A DNA stretch of 8,071 nucleotides, from assembly GCA_025925185.1 (NCBI GenBank), contig JAICLV010000110.1:1-8071 (forward strand), written 5' to 3'. Numbering within the stretch: the first letter of the stretch is position 1; every line of letters starts with the position of its first letter. The translations under genes and the position numbers were made by a program. The notes below the pieces were generated by a model. That model was not told where the DNA came from. It saw only the letters and a program-made list of their open reading frames with translations, and ran no database searches. This document shows, piece by piece, positions 5,011-8,071 of this stretch. Source of the DNA: Acidothermaceae bacterium (GTDB lineage Bacteria > Actinomycetota > Actinomycetes > Acidothermales > Acidothermaceae).

Positions 5011-5969
5011 GCGAGCACGGCGGTACGAAGGCGATTATTGCTGCGCTCGCTGCGAATCTGGGCATTGCGATCACGAAATTCGTCGCGTTCTTGTTCACCG
5101 GATCGTCGTCGATGCTCGCCGAGTCGGTGCACTCGCTGGCCGACACCGGCAATCAGGCGCTCCTGCTGTTCGGCGGACGACGAGCGCGTCGCGAGCGCGA
5201 TCACGCACATCCCTTCGGCTACGGGCGGGAGCGCTACTTCTACGCGTTCGTCGTGGCACTCGTGTTGTTCAGCGCGGGTGGCGTTTTCGCGTTGTTCGAG
5301 GGCGTCGAGAAGATCCGACACCCGCACAATGTTGAAGACGCGTGGGTCGCGATCGGTGTGCTGCTCGTCGCGATGGTGCTGGAGTCGCTGTCCTTCCGCA
5401 CCGCGCGCGCCGAGTCGAAACCCTTGAAAGGCAACGCGTCTTGGGTTGAGTTCATCAGGCGCACCAAGAATCCCGAACTGCCGGTTGTGCTGCTGGAAGA
5501 TTCCGCGGCGTTGTGCGGTTTGGCGTTCGCGTTGTTCGGCGTCGTTCTCGCGTATGTGACCGGCAACGGCCGATGGGACGGCGTCGGGACGCTGGCGATC
5601 GGCGTCCTGCTCGTCGCCGTCGCGGTGACGCTCGCGGTTGAGACGAAGAGCCTGCTGATCGGCGAGTCGGCCGCGGCGGACGTCGAGCGCGCGATCGTCA
5701 ACGCGCTGCTCGACGGCCCGGAGGTCGACCGGGTGATTCACCTGCGCACGCTGCACCTCGGGCCAGAAGAACTGCTGGTGGCCGCCAAAATCGCGGTCGC
5801 CCACGACAACACGGCTGACATGGTGGCGAAGGGCATCGACGCCGCCGAACGGCGGGTGCGCGCCGCGGTCGGCTTGCGGACGGTCATCTACCTGGAGCCG
5901 GACCTCGACCGGGGAGGCGCGACCGGTAAGGCACGGCCGGCTGAGCCGTCAGCCGAGCCACGCGCGTAG
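5007..5969 (+). CDS. Cation diffusion facilitator (ZnT9-like) metal transporter
   Basis: The 320-residue inner-membrane protein has six hydrophobic segments near residues 8-31, 35-57, 77-100, 112-131, 158-184 and 192-213, followed by a cytoplasmic domain of ~105 residues ending in IYLEPD and a Pro/Ala tail. TM2 carries the CDF site-A motif AESVHSLADTGNQ (H42, D46), and HPFGYGRERYFYAF lies between TM2 and TM3. In TM5 the classical HxxxD is absent and the segment reads LLEDSAALCGL (E164, D165), the arrangement I associate with the SLC30A9/ZnT9 branch. CDF proteins export Zn2+ or related divalent ions in exchange for protons. The metal here is inferred, not shown. ATG overlaps the SIS stop, so translation is probably coupled, and it is the last gene of the manB operon. 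Its 3' end overlaps the convergent membrane hydrolase gene by 21 bp. Confidence 0.9.
   Translation: MSEHGGTKAIIAALAANLGIAITKFVAFLFTGSSSMLAESVHSLADTGNQALLLFGGRRARRERDHAHPFGYGRERYFYAFVVALVLFSAGGVFALFEGVEKIRHPHNVEDAWVAIGVLLVAMVLESLSFRTARAESKPLKGNASWVEFIRRTKNPELPVVLLEDSAALCGLAFALFGVVLAYVTGNGRWDGVGTLAIGVLLVAVAVTLAVETKSLLIGESAAADVERAIVNALLDGPEVDRVIHLRTLHLGPEELLVAAKIAVAHDNTADMVAKGIDAAERRVRAAVGLRTVIYLEPDLDRGGATGKARPAEPSAEPRA
5938..5955. terminator. Stem-loop over the shared 3' end of two convergent genes
   Basis: CGGCTGA (5938-5944) and TCAGCCG (5949-5955) form a perfect 7-bp stem with a 4-base loop. It spans the stop codon of the minus-strand gene (5951-5949) and lies just before the CDF stop (5967-5969). 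It could serve as a bidirectional terminator. No T-run is present on either side, and both arms are within coding sequence, so this is only a candidate. Confidence 0.35.
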
Positions 5970-7652
5970 GGCGGTGGCCGCCTGGGCGCACCCGACGTCG
6001 GCTGGTGGCTCGGTGTGCAATCTCAGCGGCGGCGACTGCCACGCCGAACTGGCCGCGGTGGCGAGCTTTTCGACGTTGTTGTGGCCGGCGCCCGGCGCGG
6101 CGGCGCCGAGCAGGTAGCGCGCGACGTCGTGCCGCACTCCCGGGTTGGCGAGCAGCGTTCCATGCAACGCGGCGACCGTCTTGTGCGGAACGGTGTTCAA
6201 CGTGTGGGGTGGCACGCCCACCGCGTCGGCGAGCGGGAGGACGGCGAACTGCTTCACGCCGGCTACGGGGCAGCCGAAGACTTGGTTGAGGGCCTCGGCG
6301 TGCGACCCCAGCGACTCGATGAAGGCGCTGTCGGCCGAAACATGCAGCGGCGTAAGGGCATTCGTCGCGTTCGCTATGCCCCGCAGCTCCCAGCCGGCGC
6401 CAAGCCCGGGGCCGTTTTTCCCGGGCGCGGGATAGCTGCCGCGCGCCGGTCGCACCAGCGGGCTGAGCAGGACGACGTGGTCGACGGGCGGATTGGGCGT
6501 CGTCAGCAGGTAGATCGTCGCGAGCAGCGCGCCCTCGCTCTCGCCGACGATGTCGATGTTGTGGCCGCTTTGCATGGCGAGCAGCCGAACCTGCACGCGG
6601 AACTTGTCGAGCAACGCGGGGAGCGGCTGTTGGGTCGAGGAGGCGGTGTAGGCAAGCGGCCTTCCCTCCTTCGTGACGCCCCGGTAGGAGAACTCGCGGG
6701 CGGAGAAGCCGGGGCCGAGGCTGGGGGCGTTGCCGTTCCAGTGGACGCCGTAGCCGCTCACGAGCAACACGTCGCGCTGGGGGTGCTGCGCGGCCGTCAC
6801 GACCGCGTGGTGCGAGGGCGGCGGGCCCGACGCGGAACTCGGCGGGGTGGCGGCCGCCGTGACGGCGACGATCGTGATGGCGACGACGCCGGCCAGCCCG
6901 AGCGGGCTTACCGGGGCGAGCCGTAATCGGGCCGGCCTGGCCAGCGCGTGGACGAAACCTCGCCAGGCCCACGCGTCGGCCAAGCCGGCGACGGCCGCGA
7001 TGACCAGGGCCCAGTCTCGGGGCGCGAGGACGATGAGCGCGCCCGCGACCGTGAGCTCGACGTAGCTGAGCAGCACCCAACCCACCGAGCGGATCCGCGG
7101 ATGGCGCAACCACCAGCAGTCGACCGGCCCGTGGTGCACGAAGATCGCAATGCCCAGCGCGGCCGGGATGGCGGCGAGCCACAGGTCGGAGATCGGCGCG
7201 AGCGAGAACGCGACGAGCAGGCTGGCGCACGGGCTCAGCAGCAGCGCGGCGACCGCGGTCGAGGAGCAGCCGCGGGTCAGCGCCTTGCGCCACGGCAGCG
7301 GCTCGGCGTTCTTCGGCCAAGCGGCCTTCACCATCGCGGCGGTCAGGGCGCCGCGCGCCGCGACCAGCAGGATCCCGCCGCCGACCAGAGCCGGCCAGCT
7401 TCCGGCGTAGGCCAGCAGCCACCGGTCGTCGTGGAAAACTCCCCCTGGCGCCGGCGCGGCGACTTGCGGTGCCAGCGCGAGCGCGGAACCGGCGTCCAGA
7501 TGAAGTAAGACGAGCGTCTCGAAGACCACGAGGCCGACGCACAACGTCGCCAGCCGGGCGAACGCGGGCAGCGCGACGACCCGCGAGACCGCGCGCATCG
7601 ATACGTGCGGCACCGCCGCGGGGCGGGCAAACTCCCGGTCAGCGAGGGCCAT
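5949..7652 (-). CDS. Multi-pass membrane protein with C-terminal alpha/beta-hydrolase domain
   Basis: From ATG 7652-7650 this encodes 567 residues. The N-terminal half has about seven hydrophobic segments (near 34-52, 85-108, 131-150, 156-175, 189-210, 213-231, 250-269), joined by a Pro/Ser linker to a hydrolase-like domain from ~293: strand RDVLLVSGYG, then NIDIVGESEGALLATIY with the nucleophile elbow G-E-S372-E-G, then DHVVLLSPLV. D476 (LPLADAV) and H497 (LHGTLL) are the best candidates for the remaining triad. With seven spans and the N-terminus inside, the hydrolase domain would face outside; C461 and C555 could form a disulfide. The substrate is unknown; lipid or cell-wall ester hydrolysis is a guess. 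The gene is monocistronic in this window, runs opposite to its neighbours, and overlaps the CDF gene. No strong Shine-Dalgarno is visible; Met19 (7598) is an alternative start. I do not recognise a named family. Confidence 0.85.
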   Translation of the reverse strand: MALADREFARPAAVPHVSMRAVSRVVALPAFARLATLCVGLVVFETLVLLHLDAGSALALAPQVAAPAPGGVFHDDRWLLAYAGSWPALVGGGILLVAARGALTAAMVKAAWPKNAEPLPWRKALTRGCSSTAVAALLLSPCASLLVAFSLAPISDLWLAAIPAALGIAIFVHHGPVDCWWLRHPRIRSVGWVLLSYVELTVAGALIVLAPRDWALVIAAVAGLADAWAWRGFVHALARPARLRLAPVSPLGLAGVVAITIVAVTAAATPPSSASGPPPSHHAVVTAAQHPQRDVLLVSGYGVHWNGNAPSLGPGFSAREFSYRGVTKEGRPLAYTASSTQQPLPALLDKFRVQVRLLAMQSGHNIDIVGESEGALLATIYLLTTPNPPVDHVVLLSPLVRPARGSYPAPGKNGPGLGAGWELRGIANATNALTPLHVSADSAFIESLGSHAEALNQVFGCPVAGVKQFAVLPLADAVGVPPHTLNTVPHKTVAALHGTLLANPGVRHDVARYLLGAAAPGAGHNNVEKLATAASSAWQSPPLRLHTEPPADVGCAQAATALRAWLG

Positions 7653-7680
7653 GGATGGCGGTTACCCGGCTAACGACCGA

Positions 7681-7722
7681 GTTATGACGATCTGATCACG
7701 GAAAGATAACGGAGTGATCACG
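7681..7722. promoter_or_regulatory. Operator-like palindrome cluster between hydrolase and ahcY
   Basis: TGATCACG occurs twice as a direct repeat (7693-7700 and 7715-7722), 22 bp apart, about two helical turns. Each copy contains the palindrome TGATCA; the second is the 8-bp palindrome GTGATCAC (7714-7721). The first copy is also the exact centre of GTTAT-N7-TGATCA-N7-ATAAC (7681-7710). On the minus strand TTATCT (7709-7704) between the two sites could be a -10 box for the hydrolase gene. The segment is clearly AT-richer than its flanks. Binding by a dimeric regulator is inferred. Confidence 0.5.
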
Positions 7723-7755
7723 AGATCGGCCGAGCGCCCGCTCCGGCATGGGCCG

Positions 7756-7761
7756 TATCCT
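7756..7761 (+). promoter_or_regulatory. Putative -10 box for ahcY
   Basis: TATCCT fits the actinobacterial -10 pattern and would place the transcription start near 7767-7769, giving a leader of about 60 bases before ATG 7827. No convincing -35 is seen at the right spacing. The leader contains a small ACGAGC/GCTCGT inverted repeat (7775-7780 and 7783-7788). Confidence 0.4.
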
Positions 7762-7796
7762 CGTTGCTGAACGTACGAGCCAGCTCGTCCAGCTGA

Positions 7797-8071
<275 letters not shown>

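Noticed and set aside
4311..5804. 497-codon open frame on the minus strand
   Set aside because: It is antisense to both the SIS and CDF genes and crosses their junction; there is no recognisable domain, and it is explained by GC-biased codon use.
6015..6926. 303-codon plus-strand frame opposite the membrane hydrolase
   Set aside because: It is a shadow of the real gene; the translation is Arg/Gly/Asp low complexity with no motif.
5884..7542. 552-codon minus-strand frame overlapping the membrane hydrolase
   Set aside because: It is the neighbouring frame of the same strand, Arg-rich and without hydrophobic segments. The 5949-7652 frame has clear membrane spans and a GESEG motif.

Overview
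This window looks like chromosomal DNA of a high-GC Gram-positive bacterium of the class Actinomycetes. The base composition is strongly GC-rich, with G or C at most third codon positions and frequent GTG starts. The gene order is the actinobacterial neighbourhood DUF5719 / metallopeptidase-family / DUF3499 / manB / Trm112-like / SIS isomerase / CDF transporter / ahcY. From memory, versions of this order occur in Streptomyces and, more loosely, in Mycobacterium. No sequence identity to a named genus can be claimed.

Layout: (1) 1-650, the 3' end of a DUF5719-type envelope protein with a PPAS-repeat tail. It converges with, and overlaps by 43 bp, a minus-strand gene of the zincin-like metallopeptidase family (608-1063) whose HExxH motif is degenerate. 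(2) 1147-1497, a divergent DUF3499 zinc-ribbon-like gene. (3) 1498-1873, a non-coding stretch with a 15-bp tandem repeat, a perfect 15-bp hairpin (probable terminator), and a second long hairpin in the leader of the next gene. (4) 1874-2140, a small zinc-ribbon protein. (5) 2230-5969, a tight plus-strand operon: manB (phosphomannomutase/phosphoglucomutase), a Trm112-like protein, a phosphosugar-isomerase-like SIS protein and a CDF metal transporter, linked by stop/start overlaps. (6) 5949-7652, on the minus strand, a large multi-pass membrane protein with a C-terminal alpha/beta-hydrolase domain, overlapping the CDF gene tail to tail by 21 bp. (7) 7653-7826, a divergent promoter region with an operator-like cluster of palindromes. 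(8) 7827 to the end, the 5' part of ahcY (S-adenosylhomocysteine hydrolase).

ManB and the SIS protein plausibly work together on hexose phosphates: Glc-6-P, Fru-6-P and Man-6-P interconversion, then Man-1-P for GDP-mannose and cell-envelope glycans. Three small proteins carry paired-cysteine zinc-binding patterns, and a ZnT9-like metal transporter closes the operon, so zinc handling is a recurring theme. AhcY removes the SAH left by methylation reactions. Most of the window is housekeeping. The least explained parts are the membrane hydrolase, the palindrome cluster upstream of ahcY, and the structured non-coding stretch before the small zinc-ribbon gene.
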